DNA from: Lachnospiraceae bacterium
Lineage (GTDB): Bacteria > Bacillota > Clostridia > Lachnospirales > Lachnospiraceae
Direction: 5' to 3'
Length of the DNA: 64,000 nt
Assembly: GCA_017634975.1 (NCBI GenBank)
Contig: JAGBMJ010000062.1
Span: 1-64,000 of the forward strand
This document shows, in pieces, positions 1-8,317 of this stretch (position 1 is its first letter; every line of letters begins with the position of its first letter). The translations under genes were made by a program, and so were the position numbers. The notes below the pieces were generated by a model. The model had not been told where the DNA came from and searched no databases. It saw only the letters and a program-made list of their open reading frames with translations.

Positions 1-1
1 A

Positions 2-250
2 TCGGCGGATATTGACGTGGTTGGCATTTCTTCCGTAGATAAGACTGCGGTTATAGGAGAATGCAAGTTTAAGAATGAGAAGATAGATAAGGAAATATAT
101 GAAACGCTTCTGCGGAGATCAAAGCTTCTTTCCGGAAATTATCATGTTATATGTTTCCTGCTTTTCTCGCTAAATGGATTTACTAAATGGTTTGAAAAAG
201 AGAATATTCAAAATACAGTAAGGATCACTGTTGAGGATTTATATTTATAA
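2..250 (+). CDS. C-terminal fragment of a DUF234-type ATPase (PD-(D/E)XK nuclease-like tail)
   Basis: The reading frame is open from the window edge and ends at a TAA at 248-250, so only the last ~82 residues are visible. The fragment starts with a DIDVV segment followed by GECKF, the D...ExK arrangement of the PD-(D/E)XK nuclease fold found at the C-terminus of archaeal-type ATPases (DUF234 family). These proteins have an N-terminal P-loop ATPase and winged helix, which would lie outside the window. The family often occurs in accessory regions, which fits its position before a defence cluster. The substrate is unknown. The ATPase half is inferred, not seen. Confidence 0.6.
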   Translation, partial: SADIDVVGISSVDKTAVIGECKFKNEKIDKEIYETLLRRSKLLSGNYHVICFLLFSLNGFTKWFEKENIQNTVRITVEDLYL

Positions 251-484
251 AAAACTTTCACAAATTCACATGCCATAAAGCGGCATAACAGATTATTAGG
301 AGGAATTATTTCCATAGGGCACGACCCTGATGAGGAGCTACGCTGGCACCCTGGTTATGGATAGACGGGACGAAGGAAGTGAGGACTCCCCTTAATTCTT
401 GTAGTGCGCTCCATGTGCACCGCAGTGAGATTATGCTTTATGATATGAAGCGGATTGTCAACATATATGTGATCCGAGAGAAGA

Positions 485-696
485 TTATCCACATTGTGTA
501 TAACTTACCACCACAGTTCTCATATGGACATACCGGAGTACTGAAAATCGGAATTCTGGGAGTGGCATATCGAAACGTCAGGGGTGGCAAAAGAACAAGG
601 TAATGATACTGAGATAACAAAACTGATATATTAATAACAATCCAATCCTTATCCGTACCGTGTCGAAAAGACAATGTACGGATTGGATGTGGATAA
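485..696. promoter_or_regulatory. Cluster of DnaA-box-like sequences
   Basis: TTATCCACA, the strict DnaA box, occurs at 485-493 on the plus strand and again as its complement at 688-696. A third copy, TTATACACA, which fits the relaxed TTWTNCACA consensus, lies at 495-503 on the minus strand, two bases from the first. No dnaA, dnaN or rep gene is visible, so this is not evidence of a chromosomal origin. It could be a relic of a mobile replicon, a DnaA-titrating site or chance. Confidence 0.35.
640..688 (-). terminator. Bulged hairpin downstream of the RHH gene
   Basis: ATCCAATCC at 640-648 pairs with GGATTGGAT at 680-688, and GTAC at 655-658 pairs with GTAC at 676-679, leaving a 6-base bulge. 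On the minus strand it follows the stop of the small gene at 707 and is followed by a weak T-rich stretch, so it may terminate that gene. The bulge and lack of a good U-tract make this uncertain. Confidence 0.35.
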
Positions 697-706
697 CTGA
701 CAGCTG

Positions 707-892
707 CTATTTCTTTTTGGCACTGTCTTTTTCTTTTTCGTAAGCACGGATGGCCTGACGGATGAGGTAGATCACTTCTCCATTGACGGAACATCTATTA
801 TATTCGGCAAGCTCTTTTATTTTTTTATGTGTATCGCACTGCATATTGCGACCGTTTGCGGTCGCAATGATTATTCCGGTCTCCCGGCGCAC
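707..892 (-). CDS. Small ribbon-helix-helix (Arc/CopG-like) protein
   Basis: This 61-residue basic protein has the spacing of an Arc/CopG ribbon-helix-helix domain: a short strand region near residues 14-18, then THKKIKELAEYN as helix A, the typical RCSVNGEVIYLI turn and helix B, and a charged AYEKEK tail. Such proteins bind DNA as dimers and act as plasmid copy-control, antitoxin or relaxosome accessory repressors. The start used is GTG at 892, preceded closely by AAGG; an internal ATG at residue 17 would shorten it. Its first codons lie inside a large nest of inverted repeats, suggesting that it binds its own upstream region. No toxin partner is seen. Confidence 0.5.
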   Translation of the reverse strand: MRRETGIIIATANGRNMQCDTHKKIKELAEYNRCSVNGEVIYLIRQAIRAYEKEKDSAKKK

Positions 893-1171
893 CTTGATCG
901 CAGTTCAGCGCACCTTGACCGCACGTGAGAGCATTAGCCTTAATCCGCTTGTGAGAGCATGCTCCAAGTGGCTGAATCTGTCAATGGTAAAGCCTTACGG
1001 CGGCGTATTCACGCCCCATTGACAGATTCAGCCACTTGGAGCGAATGACAATTAAGCGGATTAAGGCAATGTGCTGATCTGCGATCAGACAGCCTCATAT
1101 CAACGGTTTACGTGCGCTGAACGCGCATCAGCGCATGCGCTGATTTTGCGGAATAATCAGTCGCAATATGC
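841..1171. repeat. 330-base nested imperfect inverted repeat
   Basis: Arms pair in order from outside to inside: 841-852 with 1160-1171 (12 bp), 868-878 with 1149-1159 (11 bp), 903-913 with 1112-1122 (11 bp), 937-950 with 1054-1067 (14 bp) and 961-987 with 1016-1042 (27 bp, perfect). The central loop is 988-1015. The left arm carries an extra 15 bases (853-867) that form a local GCGACCG/CGGTCGC hairpin, and the right side has a perfect 18-bp palindrome at 1127-1144. The region could fold as one large cruciform. It may be a non-autonomous mobile element or the target of the adjacent RHH protein. Confidence 0.6.
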
Positions 1172-1216
1172 AAAAGGACTCATGGAATCTGTAAATATAT
1201 TCTATGAGTCCTTTTT
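1172..1216. terminator. Bidirectional hairpin terminator candidate
   Basis: AAAAGGACTCA at 1172-1182 pairs with TGAGTCCTTTT at 1205-1215, giving a stem flanked by A and T tracts on both sides, with a loop rich in A and T. It separates the inverted-repeat region from the restriction-modification operon and could stop transcription in either direction. Confidence 0.5.
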
Positions 1217-1377
1217 ATGGGACAGGTCATGAGTATAATAGAAGATGGAGCCAGAGGCTGAGAGGGTGAGCGGGAGGCTGCGCAATAGGTTGCGCAATAT
1301 AATAGTAATGCAAGAATGATAGTGAAGATTTTTGGACAAGGTACAGTGTACATTGCTTAGAAGATGAAGATTTTCTC

Positions 1378-1406
1378 TTGAATATTGCCAGGCATTGTGC
1401 TATACT
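1378..1406 (+). promoter_or_regulatory. Sigma-A promoter of the restriction-modification operon
   Basis: TTGAAT at 1378-1383 and TATACT at 1401-1406 are separated by 17 bases. The predicted start is near 1413, giving a leader of about 65 bases before the HTH gene at 1478. The controller protein may bind near here, but I see no clear operator. Confidence 0.55.
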
Positions 1407-1477
1407 TCATAGGTATGTTTGGATTGATTTACAAGACCATTTACAAGAGCTGTTGAGAGCTTCGAGGAGCACATACT

Positions 1478-1699
1478 ATGAATGTTAGTTATAAAAAATT
1501 ATGGAAATTGCTGATTGATAAAGACATGAAGAAAAAAGATTTGCAGGCCTCCTCCGGCGTGAGCTGGGCGTCAATAACCAAGATGTCAAAAAACGAGACT
1601 GTAAGTATGGATGTCCTTATGAAGATATGTAAAGCGTTGGATTGTAACATAGGAGACATCGTAGATTTGTTGCCTGCGGACGAAGAAACAGCAAAATAA
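1478..1699 (+). CDS. XRE-family HTH regulator (controller-type)
   Basis: This 73-residue protein is essentially one Cro/C1-type helix-turn-helix: MKKKDLQASSGVSWASITKM covers helices 2 and 3, followed by the typical MDVLMKICKALDCNIGDIVDL ending. A GAGGAG site precedes the ATG. Proteins of this size and type are common as the first gene of restriction-modification operons, where they delay or limit expression of the enzymes. It lies 19 bases before the restriction-methylase gene, so co-transcription is very likely. Control of the operon is inferred from position; the operator is not identified. Confidence 0.85.
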   Translation: MNVSYKKLWKLLIDKDMKKKDLQASSGVSWASITKMSKNETVSMDVLMKICKALDCNIGDIVDLLPADEETAK

Positions 1700-1718
1700 C
1701 TCTTTTGGGAGGAATAAT

Positions 1719-4700
1719 ATGCCGTTCAAGTATGATTTAGATAATTTGCCGGTGGGAGGTCAGGAAGAATTAAAGAGGCGTATGGCAGAAAGGGTAGCGG
1801 TATACGCTTCCCGTATAAATGAGTATAAGCGCGCTTCCTACAATGAGACCGAAGTAAGGGTGGATTTTGTCAATCCTTTCTTTAAGCTACTCGGCTGGGA
1901 TGTCGATAATGAAGCCGGGCTTCCACAGCATTTACGCGAGGTAACACATGAGGCGACAGTGCGTGTGGAGGAAGATGGCGCAAAGAGAAGCAAGAAACCA
2001 GATTATTCGTTCAGAGTCGGAACAGAGACGCTGTTTTATCTTGAAACCAAAAAGCCGTATGTGGATATCACAACGGATAATGCACCTGCTTTCCAGTTGA
2101 GACGGTATGGATGGAGCGGCAATCTGAAGATTTCCGTTCTGACAAATTACAATGACCTATACATTTATGATTGCACCGTAAGACCGGTTGAAGATGATGA
2201 CATCGGTGTTGCCATGATAGCACATTATACATATGAAGAGTATGTAGAAAAGTTTGAAGAGATATACGGACTTCTTTCAAAAGAGGCGGTTCTTTCCGGA
2301 GACTTTGCGGATAGATTCCAGAATATTGAGGGGGCATTTAGAAGAGAGCCTTTTGATGAATACTTCCTGAAGCAGATCAAGGATTGGAGATTTATGCTTG
2401 GCAGAGATATTGCCGAAAACAATCCGGGACTGGATTCTGAGACATTAAATATCAGTGTGCAGAGAATACTTAACCGTATAATTTTTCTTAGAATCTGCGA
2501 GGATCGGAGCTTTGAGGAATATGAGCTGTTAAAGGGAATACAGAATTACAAGGAACTGAAAGAACTGTTTCGAGAAGCGGACAATAAGTATGATTCCGGG
2601 CTTTTTGAGATGTTGGAAGAAGATAACTTCAGTCTTTCGGACAGCGTGCTTATTGATATATTTAAGGATTTGTATTATCCGAATAATTCATATGAATTTG
2701 ATGTTGTAGATCCGTATATCATTGGACAGATATATGAATTGTTCCTTGATGAACAGCTTGTTGTAGGTGAAGACGGCAAAGTTGTCCAGGAGAAGAAACC
2801 GGAAGCGGTTGATTCTCAGGGAGCGGTGAATACTCCAAAGAATGTCACAGACATTATTGTTGAGCAGACTCTTTCAGATATATTTGTGGGGAAAAGTGCG
2901 GATGAAGCCATGAAGCTTCGTGTAGCGGACATTTGCTGCGGATCCGGTAATTTCCTTCTGTCCGCATATGAATATGCCATCAATTACTGTTTAGACTGGT
3001 ATTTGAACAATGACAGGATTGATGCCATAAAGCAGGGATACATAAGTGAGGTTCCGGGTAGTGATGTTTGCAGACTTTCATATGATCTCAGGCGACAGAT
3101 TCTTATAAATAACATCTGGGGTGTTGATATAGACCCGCTGGCCGTGGAAGTTGCAAAATTCAGTTTATTTTTGAAACTGTTGGATGATGCTTCATCAGAA
3201 GAAATCGATTTGTACTCAAAGAGAACCGGGGAAAAGGTGCTTCCGAAGCTTGATGATAATATCAAGAATGGCAATAGTCTTGTGGATATGTCTTACGCCA
3301 GGTTTAAGCCGGACATTTATGAAGATGTCTCAAAGCTTGAAATGCTGAAGATGTTCGACTGGAATACGGAGTTCGGTGGAGATGGTTTTGATGCTATTAT
3401 TGGTAATCCGCCTTATATCCGTGTTCAGAATATGGTGCGCTATTCACCGGATGAATATGCATTTTATAAGAGTAAGTATTCGGGCTATCAGACGGCGGAA
3501 TCTGAGCTGCTTGATAAATACTTTCTTTTTATCGAGCGAGCATGGAATCTTCTCAGTGACGATGGTGTTATAGGATACATCATTCCGCATAAGTTTATGA
3601 ACATCAGATCCGGTGACATGATCAGGAAATTTGTTACGGAACACAAAGCAGTCAGGAAGATCATCCACTTCGGAACGCATCAGGTGTTTAAGAACAGGAG
3701 TACCTATACGTGTATTCTTGAATTATCGAAAAAGGAGCAGCAAGAATACAGTATCTCCTTTATTCAGGATTGGAACAGATTCCTGTTTGACCATAAGGTG
3801 GCATTTGAGACATATGATGCATCCAAGATAGGGGCGGAGCCATGGACATTTATTCCTAAACAGGTGACCGAGAGACTGAGGGAAGCAGAAGAAAAATGTG
3901 AAACTCTTGATGCTTTTTCCGATATATTTGTAGGCGTTCAAACCAGTGCGGATAAGGTCTATATCGTTTATGCGGACAGCGAAGATGATGACTTTGTATA
4001 TTTTACGGACAAAAATAAAAAGAAGCGCAAGGTGGAAAAAGGAATACTGCGGAAGAGCATATATGACGCAAGGCTCTTCAAATATGAAAGGATTGAGGCT
4101 AACAGCTATATCATATTCCCGTATGAGAATGTGAATGGGAAGCCGAAGCTGATTGATATCAGCGTTATGCGGAACCAGTATCCTGAGACACTTTCATATC
4201 TGTCAGATTTTCGGGAAGAACTTGATACGAGAAATATGCCCGGAAGAACAGAGAATACATGGTATGCTTATGGACGAAGCCAGAGCATCAGGAGATTTGT
4301 CGGAGGGGAGCACCTTATATGGCCGGTGCTTTCGCTTGATTCAAATTACGTTTATGATGACGAAATGGTTGTGTTTACGGGAGGCGGAAACGGCCCGTTC
4401 TACGGAATAGAAATGAAGAACACAGCCAGAGAGTCTATTTTTTACATACAAGCGATCCTTAACCACTGGCTAATGGAAATGCTTGTGAAAAAGAGCGCAA
4501 GCACATTCAGGGGTGGATATTATTCACATGGGAAACAGTTCATCGCAAAGCTTCCTGTGTATAAGATTGATTGGGAAGATCCCATTGAAATAAAAAAGCA
4601 CGATGCGATTGTTGAGAAAGTCCACCTCATAGAACAGCTTACCGATAAAATGAATAATGCTCGCAATTCTACGGTACAGGCTACAATGAAACGGTCAGTA

Positions 4701-4790
4701 ACTGCGGCAAAGAAGGACTTAGAAACGCTGATAGATGAATTGTACTGTGTGAGAGGATTAAGAACGGAGATTCCAGATGAAAGCGATTGA
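1719..4790 (+). CDS. Type IIG-like restriction-modification enzyme (Eco57I family)
   Basis: This 1023-residue protein combines nuclease and DNA methyltransferase modules. The N-terminus has a PD-(D/E)XK site, PD at 94-95 and E109-T-K111. The central N6-adenine methylase shows SAM motif I (ADICCGSGNF, 403-412) and catalytic motif IV NPPY at 563-566. The C-terminal ~350 residues resemble a TaqI/Eco57I-type target recognition region with the FRGGYYSHGKQF segment near its end. Enzymes of this layout cut and methylate DNA with one polypeptide. It follows the HTH gene and overlaps the next methylase by 14 bases. The recognition sequence cannot be read from the protein. A BREX-type PglX is less likely because of the N-terminal nuclease site and the missing BREX partners. 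Confidence 0.85.
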   Translation: MPFKYDLDNLPVGGQEELKRRMAERVAVYASRINEYKRASYNETEVRVDFVNPFFKLLGWDVDNEAGLPQHLREVTHEATVRVEEDGAKRSKKPDYSFRVGTETLFYLETKKPYVDITTDNAPAFQLRRYGWSGNLKISVLTNYNDLYIYDCTVRPVEDDDIGVAMIAHYTYEEYVEKFEEIYGLLSKEAVLSGDFADRFQNIEGAFRREPFDEYFLKQIKDWRFMLGRDIAENNPGLDSETLNISVQRILNRIIFLRICEDRSFEEYELLKGIQNYKELKELFREADNKYDSGLFEMLEEDNFSLSDSVLIDIFKDLYYPNNSYEFDVVDPYIIGQIYELFLDEQLVVGEDGKVVQEKKPEAVDSQGAVNTPKNVTDIIVEQTLSDIFVGKSADEAMKLRVADICCGSGNFLLSAYEYAINYCLDWYLNNDRIDAIKQGYISEVPGSDVCRLSYDLRRQILINNIWGVDIDPLAVEVAKFSLFLKLLDDASSEEIDLYSKRTGEKVLPKLDDNIKNGNSLVDMSYARFKPDIYEDVSKLEMLKMFDWNTEFGGDGFDAIIGNPPYIRVQNMVRYSPDEYAFYKSKYSGYQTAESELLDKYFLFIERAWNLLSDDGVIGYIIPHKFMNIRSGDMIRKFVTEHKAVRKIIHFGTHQVFKNRSTYTCILELSKKEQQEYSISFIQDWNRFLFDHKVAFETYDASKIGAEPWTFIPKQVTERLREAEEKCETLDAFSDIFVGVQTSADKVYIVYADSEDDDFVYFTDKNKKKRKVEKGILRKSIYDARLFKYERIEANSYIIFPYENVNGKPKLIDISVMRNQYPETLSYLSDFREELDTRNMPGRTENTWYAYGRSQSIRRFVGGEHLIWPVLSLDSNYVYDDEMVVFTGGGNGPFYGIEMKNTARESIFYIQAILNHWLMEMLVKKSASTFRGGYYSHGKQFIAKLPVYKIDWEDPIEIKKHDAIVEKVHLIEQLTDKMNNARNSTVQATMKRSVTAAKKDLETLIDELYCVRGLRTEIPDESD

Positions 4791-6375
4791 AGGATATGAT
4801 AAATTGCGCGGAGGATATTATACTCCGACGGATATAGCGGATTTTATCATACAATGGGCGAATCCCACATCTGAAAGCAGGGTTTTGGAGCCAAGCTGTG
4901 GTGATGGTAGTTTTCTTGGCGCAATTAAAAAAACAGGTTGCCCTGCGAGTGTTCTGGGTATTGAACTTGACCCGGATGAGGCAAGGAAAGCCCGGAAATG
5001 CGGATATAAGGTAGAACAGGGAGATTATTTTTCGTTCTACGAGAAGCACATTGAAGGTAAAACCAGATACGACATTATTGTTGGTAATCCGCCTTTTATC
5101 CGATATCAGAATTTTGATGAGAGGTACAGGTCGGTAGCATTTGAATTGATGAAGAAGCATGGATTCCATCCGAACCGCCTGACGAATATATGGCTGCCGT
5201 TTCTTTTGTTATCGTGCGAAGCACTGACGGATAGCGGTAAGATAGGAATGGTGATACCGGCTGAACTGTTTCAGGTCGATTATGCATCAGAGGCAAGGGA
5301 GTACCTGAGTTCTCATTTTGAAAAGCTGACTTTGGTGACATTTAAGAAGCTTGTCTTTGACGACATACAACAGGAGGTTGTCCTGCTCTTGGGAGAAAAG
5401 GAGTCCGAAGAGAAGGGAATCCGGGTTGTGGAGCTTGAAGGTCTTGATGAGCTTATCAATGATGGAATCAGCTGCCTTAATAGAGCTGAAATGAAAAGAC
5501 TGGATCACAGCACAGATAAGTGGGTAAAATATTACCTTACCAATGAAGAACTGGATGTGCTTAACAAGCTGAACACAGATACCAGGATATCTGAAGCACA
5601 GGAGCTTTTTGAAGTAAATGTTGGTCTTGTAAGTGGAGAAAACGACTTTTTCCTTGCCAGCTGGGATAGTGTTGTGGAACGGAAACTGGAAATGGATGTT
5701 TCTCCCATCATTAGTAGATCGGAACAGGTAAAAGGCGTGCTTCTATCTGAAGAGGAGTATCTGAATCTGCGGGAAAAAGGGAAAAAGGTATCAATATTTA
5801 CTCCGGGTGACAAGCCGATTGAGGAGCTTAGTGAAAGCGCACGTACCTATATCGGATGGGGTGAGAGCAAGGGATATAATAAGAATTACAAGTGCAGGAT
5901 ACGTAAAAGGTGGTACTATGTTCCGATGTCATGGAGGGCGGATGCCTTTTTAATCCGACAGGCAAATTTATATCCTAAGATGATATTGAATACAGCTGGA
6001 GCTCTGGTAACTGACACATTACATAAGGTCAGATTTAATGAAGGTGTGGACGGAAATGCGGTGGCATCTGCTTTTATAAATACATACACACTTGCTCTTA
6101 GTGAAACGCTTGGGAGAAGTTATGGCGGTGGTGTACTTACTTTTGAACCTGGTGAAATGAGAAGGATGCGTATTCCAATGATAGGTGCAGATAAACTTGA
6201 TATAAAGAAGATAGATCGGTTGCAGAGGGAGGGAAAGTATGAGGAAATATTGTCCTATACAGATAAGATACTTCTTTATGATAACTTACAACTCACTGAA
6301 AGGGAAGTAACACTCCTTCACTCGATATGGGATAAAATGCGTAATCGAAGGTTGATGAGGAAACAGAGCAATTAG
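4777..6375 (+). CDS. N6-adenine DNA methyltransferase
   Basis: This 532-residue enzyme has SAM motif I VLEPSCGDGSF (36-46) and catalytic motif IV NPPF (104-107) close to the N-terminus, then a long C-terminal part that resembles a TaqI-like recognition domain (for example SYGGGVLTFEPGE near 448-460). It starts inside the previous gene (14-base overlap), so the two are translationally coupled. A companion methylase is expected when the Type IIG protein modifies only one strand of an asymmetric site; this role is inferred. No nuclease motif is seen in this protein. Confidence 0.85.
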   Translation: MKAIEGYDKLRGGYYTPTDIADFIIQWANPTSESRVLEPSCGDGSFLGAIKKTGCPASVLGIELDPDEARKARKCGYKVEQGDYFSFYEKHIEGKTRYDIIVGNPPFIRYQNFDERYRSVAFELMKKHGFHPNRLTNIWLPFLLLSCEALTDSGKIGMVIPAELFQVDYASEAREYLSSHFEKLTLVTFKKLVFDDIQQEVVLLLGEKESEEKGIRVVELEGLDELINDGISCLNRAEMKRLDHSTDKWVKYYLTNEELDVLNKLNTDTRISEAQELFEVNVGLVSGENDFFLASWDSVVERKLEMDVSPIISRSEQVKGVLLSEEEYLNLREKGKKVSIFTPGDKPIEELSESARTYIGWGESKGYNKNYKCRIRKRWYYVPMSWRADAFLIRQANLYPKMILNTAGALVTDTLHKVRFNEGVDGNAVASAFINTYTLALSETLGRSYGGGVLTFEPGEMRRMRIPMIGADKLDIKKIDRLQREGKYEEILSYTDKILLYDNLQLTEREVTLLHSIWDKMRNRRLMRKQSN

Positions 6376-6412
6376 ACGTAGAATAGGGATATATACAGCA
6401 ATATAGACATGC

Positions 6413-6442
6413 CCGTCCCGGATACTTGCTGATCCGGGACGG
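6413..6442 (+). terminator. Hairpin after the methylase gene
   Basis: CCGTCCCGGAT at 6413-6423 pairs perfectly with ATCCGGGACGG at 6432-6442 across an 8-base loop, 38 bases after the methylase stop. No T-tract follows, so it may act as an mRNA-stabilising or weak termination hairpin. Confidence 0.5.
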
Positions 6443-6453
6443 TATGTTGCTAA

Positions 6454-6663
6454 AGATCAAGAGATGTAGAGCTTTTTACGCTCGGCTTTGATCAGGAGAA
6501 TACAATAGAGAATACGCAGCAGGCAGAATCGTTGATTCGTGATACGGATATGGCAAGCGAAATGATGAATTATTCTGCGGCAAATGTAATACAAGAAGCA
6601 GGACAGGCGATGTTATCACAGGCAAATCATTCTAACCAGGGAGTGTTATCTCTACTACAATAA
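6454..6663 (+). pseudogene. Relic of a flagellin C-terminal domain
   Basis: A frame open from 6454 to the TAA at 6661-6663 translates, from 6508 onward, into a typical flagellin C-terminus: ENTQQAESLIRDTDMASEMM, then NYSAANVIQEAGQAMLSQAN and QGVLSLL. In intact flagellins this helix (D0/D1) polymerises the filament core. Here only about 51 recognisable residues remain, with no start codon, no ribosome binding site and no upstream flagellin sequence. The fragment lies between two defence modules, suggesting that insertion or deletion destroyed a motility locus, or that recombination carried the end of a flagellin gene here. Confidence 0.75.
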
Positions 6664-6763
6664 TATACGGGAGCAGTCCTCTTTTCTTAACTGTTATATG
6701 GTGGAATCGTTTTGAAATACTCACTTTTTGCTTTAGCGTTCAAGGGTTCGTGTGATGTTGACT

Positions 6764-6805
6764 AGTGCTGTGATGTCCGGAAATAGGGCATCACAGCACT
6801 TTTTT
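6764..6805 (+). terminator. Strong rho-independent terminator
   Basis: AGTGCTGTGATG at 6764-6775 pairs perfectly with CATCACAGCACT at 6789-6800 and is followed directly by six T (6800-6805). It closes the restriction-modification and flagellin-relic stretch and isolates the following abortive infection operon. Confidence 0.85.
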
Positions 6806-6965
6806 AGGTCTTGTTCTGTCAGGTGATGTCTGAATTATTTCAAATGGTGTAAGGATTTTCTATTTGCGATAATTTACATAAATCAACATACGCAATTCGT
6901 CAATTCCTCAATCGTCAATTATAATAATTTCAATATAATATATGAGAAATAATCTCAAATAATGA

Positions 6966-6994
6966 TTTACAAACAAGAAAAAGAGATATATAAT
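6966..6994 (+). promoter_or_regulatory. Sigma-A promoter of the AbiL-like operon
   Basis: TTTACA at 6966-6971 and TATAAT at 6989-6994 are 17 bases apart. The surrounding 6806-7054 stretch is very AT-rich and otherwise has no gene; a small GAGA/TCTC hairpin lies just upstream, around 6945-6956. The predicted leader is about 90 bases. Confidence 0.6.
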
Positions 6995-7087
6995 TTGAAT
7001 ATAGATGGATAATCGATAAATCAGAGTGGAAATGAACAGAATTAGTGTTGATCAATGGCCGGCAGACAGAACGGGAGGAGAATCGGA

Positions 7088-8317
7088 GTGTTAAGTCAGT
7101 TTTCGGTTAAAAATTTTAAAAGTATTCGCGATGAAATGACATTGGATATGCAGGCGGCAGCTATATCCGAACATACGGACAAGGTGTATAAATGCAGCAA
7201 CAATGAAGGTTTTCTTCCGGTGGCTGCGATTTATGGACCGAATGGTGGAGGGAAATCCAATGTCTTACAGGCACTTCATGCGCTGGATACAAAGATTCTC
7301 AGTCCGTTATATGCTGCTGAAACGGGTGCAAATGGAGGATTAGGAATAAAGGGGGGCGGGATCATTCCGTTTGCCTTTGATGACAACTGTAAGAATAATG
7401 CAACGGAATTTGAAGTATTCTTTATGACGGAAAGGGCAGAGTATCGTTATCGGCTCAATGTTATAAAGGACAAAATTGAATATGAGAGCCTGGATATGCG
7501 TAAGGTTGAGACCAATCGGACGACAGCAATTTTTGAACGTGAGAATGGAAAAATAACGATAGGTGATGTCCTTAAGAAGATAAAGGTGAGTGAAGACATT
7601 TCGGATAGTATACCGCTTCTTTCGTATCTGGGGATCACATATCGCAGGAATGAGATTATCGGAGACTGTATCAGTTGGTTCGAAGATAGGATCCGGTTTC
7701 TGAATTACGGAAATCCGACACAGGAACTTAAATTAGCCATAGATAACTCTTCAGATAGGAAAACGCTTATCCTGGATATGATAAAGGAGATGGATCTGGA
7801 TATCGAGGATTTTAGGGTTGAAGAACAGAGCATGGGGGATATAAGGGTTTTTACCAGACATAGTATAGCGGGGAAGGATTATGAAATAAACCTCTCGGAA
7901 GAATCCAGCGGAACAAAGAAAATCTTTGGGCTCCTTCCGTTTATAGCAGAAAGTCTGACAAAGGGGATCACACTTGTGATAGATGAACTGGATGCAAAGA
8001 TTCATCCGGTGCTCTTGAAATATATAATAATGCTCTATAATGATTTTTCCGTGAATAAGCGGGGGGCGCAGCTGATATTTACTTCCCATGACTTGTCAAC
8101 GATGAACAGCCGGTTGTTCCGCCGGGATGAGATATGGTTTGTTGCGAAGGGAAATGAACAGAACTCGAAATTGTACTCGTTGGTCGAGTTTAAGAGTCCT
8201 GATGGCACGTCTATTCGAAAAGATGCAAAGTTTGATAAGCAGTATCTGGAAGGTAAATATGGAGCGGATCCGTATCTGAAAAAGATTATTGATTGGGGAG
8301 AAATAGAAGATGCCTAA
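7088..8317 (+). CDS. AAA/ABC-type ATPase of an AbiL (RloA-like) defence pair
   Basis: I choose the GTG at 7088 because GGGAGGAG lies 7 bases before it; an in-frame ATG at 7055 has no such site. The product is 409 residues. It starts with QFSVKNFKSIRDEMTLDM, the usual opening of SMC-like AAA15 ATPases, and has Walker A GPNGGGKS (from residue 50), a signature-like ESSGTKK, Walker B LVIDELD and an H-loop TSHD. The fold matches RloA/AbiLi proteins (COG1106). It overlaps the RloB-like gene by 8 bases, the standard arrangement of the AbiL abortive infection system. The ATPase likely senses phage infection or controls the partner; this is inferred from the family. Confidence 0.85.
   Translation: MLSQFSVKNFKSIRDEMTLDMQAAAISEHTDKVYKCSNNEGFLPVAAIYGPNGGGKSNVLQALHALDTKILSPLYAAETGANGGLGIKGGGIIPFAFDDNCKNNATEFEVFFMTERAEYRYRLNVIKDKIEYESLDMRKVETNRTTAIFERENGKITIGDVLKKIKVSEDISDSIPLLSYLGITYRRNEIIGDCISWFEDRIRFLNYGNPTQELKLAIDNSSDRKTLILDMIKEMDLDIEDFRVEEQSMGDIRVFTRHSIAGKDYEINLSEESSGTKKIFGLLPFIAESLTKGITLVIDELDAKIHPVLLKYIIMLYNDFSVNKRGAQLIFTSHDLSTMNSRLFRRDEIWFVAKGNEQNSKLYSLVEFKSPDGTSIRKDAKFDKQYLEGKYGADPYLKKIIDWGEIEDA

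Larger units (their letters stand above)
251..706. other. Gene-poor AT-rich spacer
   Basis: No convincing gene is visible in these ~450 bases; the short open frames lack ribosome binding sites and recognisable motifs. The stretch holds three DnaA-box-like 9-mers (described separately), a bulged hairpin at 640-688 and the downstream flank of the small RHH gene. A short frame ending near 393 (GTTLMRSYAG... style) may be debris of a lost gene, but I cannot identify it. Confidence 0.5.

Noticed and set aside
485..696. Chromosomal replication origin
   Set aside because: Only three DnaA-like boxes, no dnaA/dnaN and no clear unwinding element; too little to call oriC.
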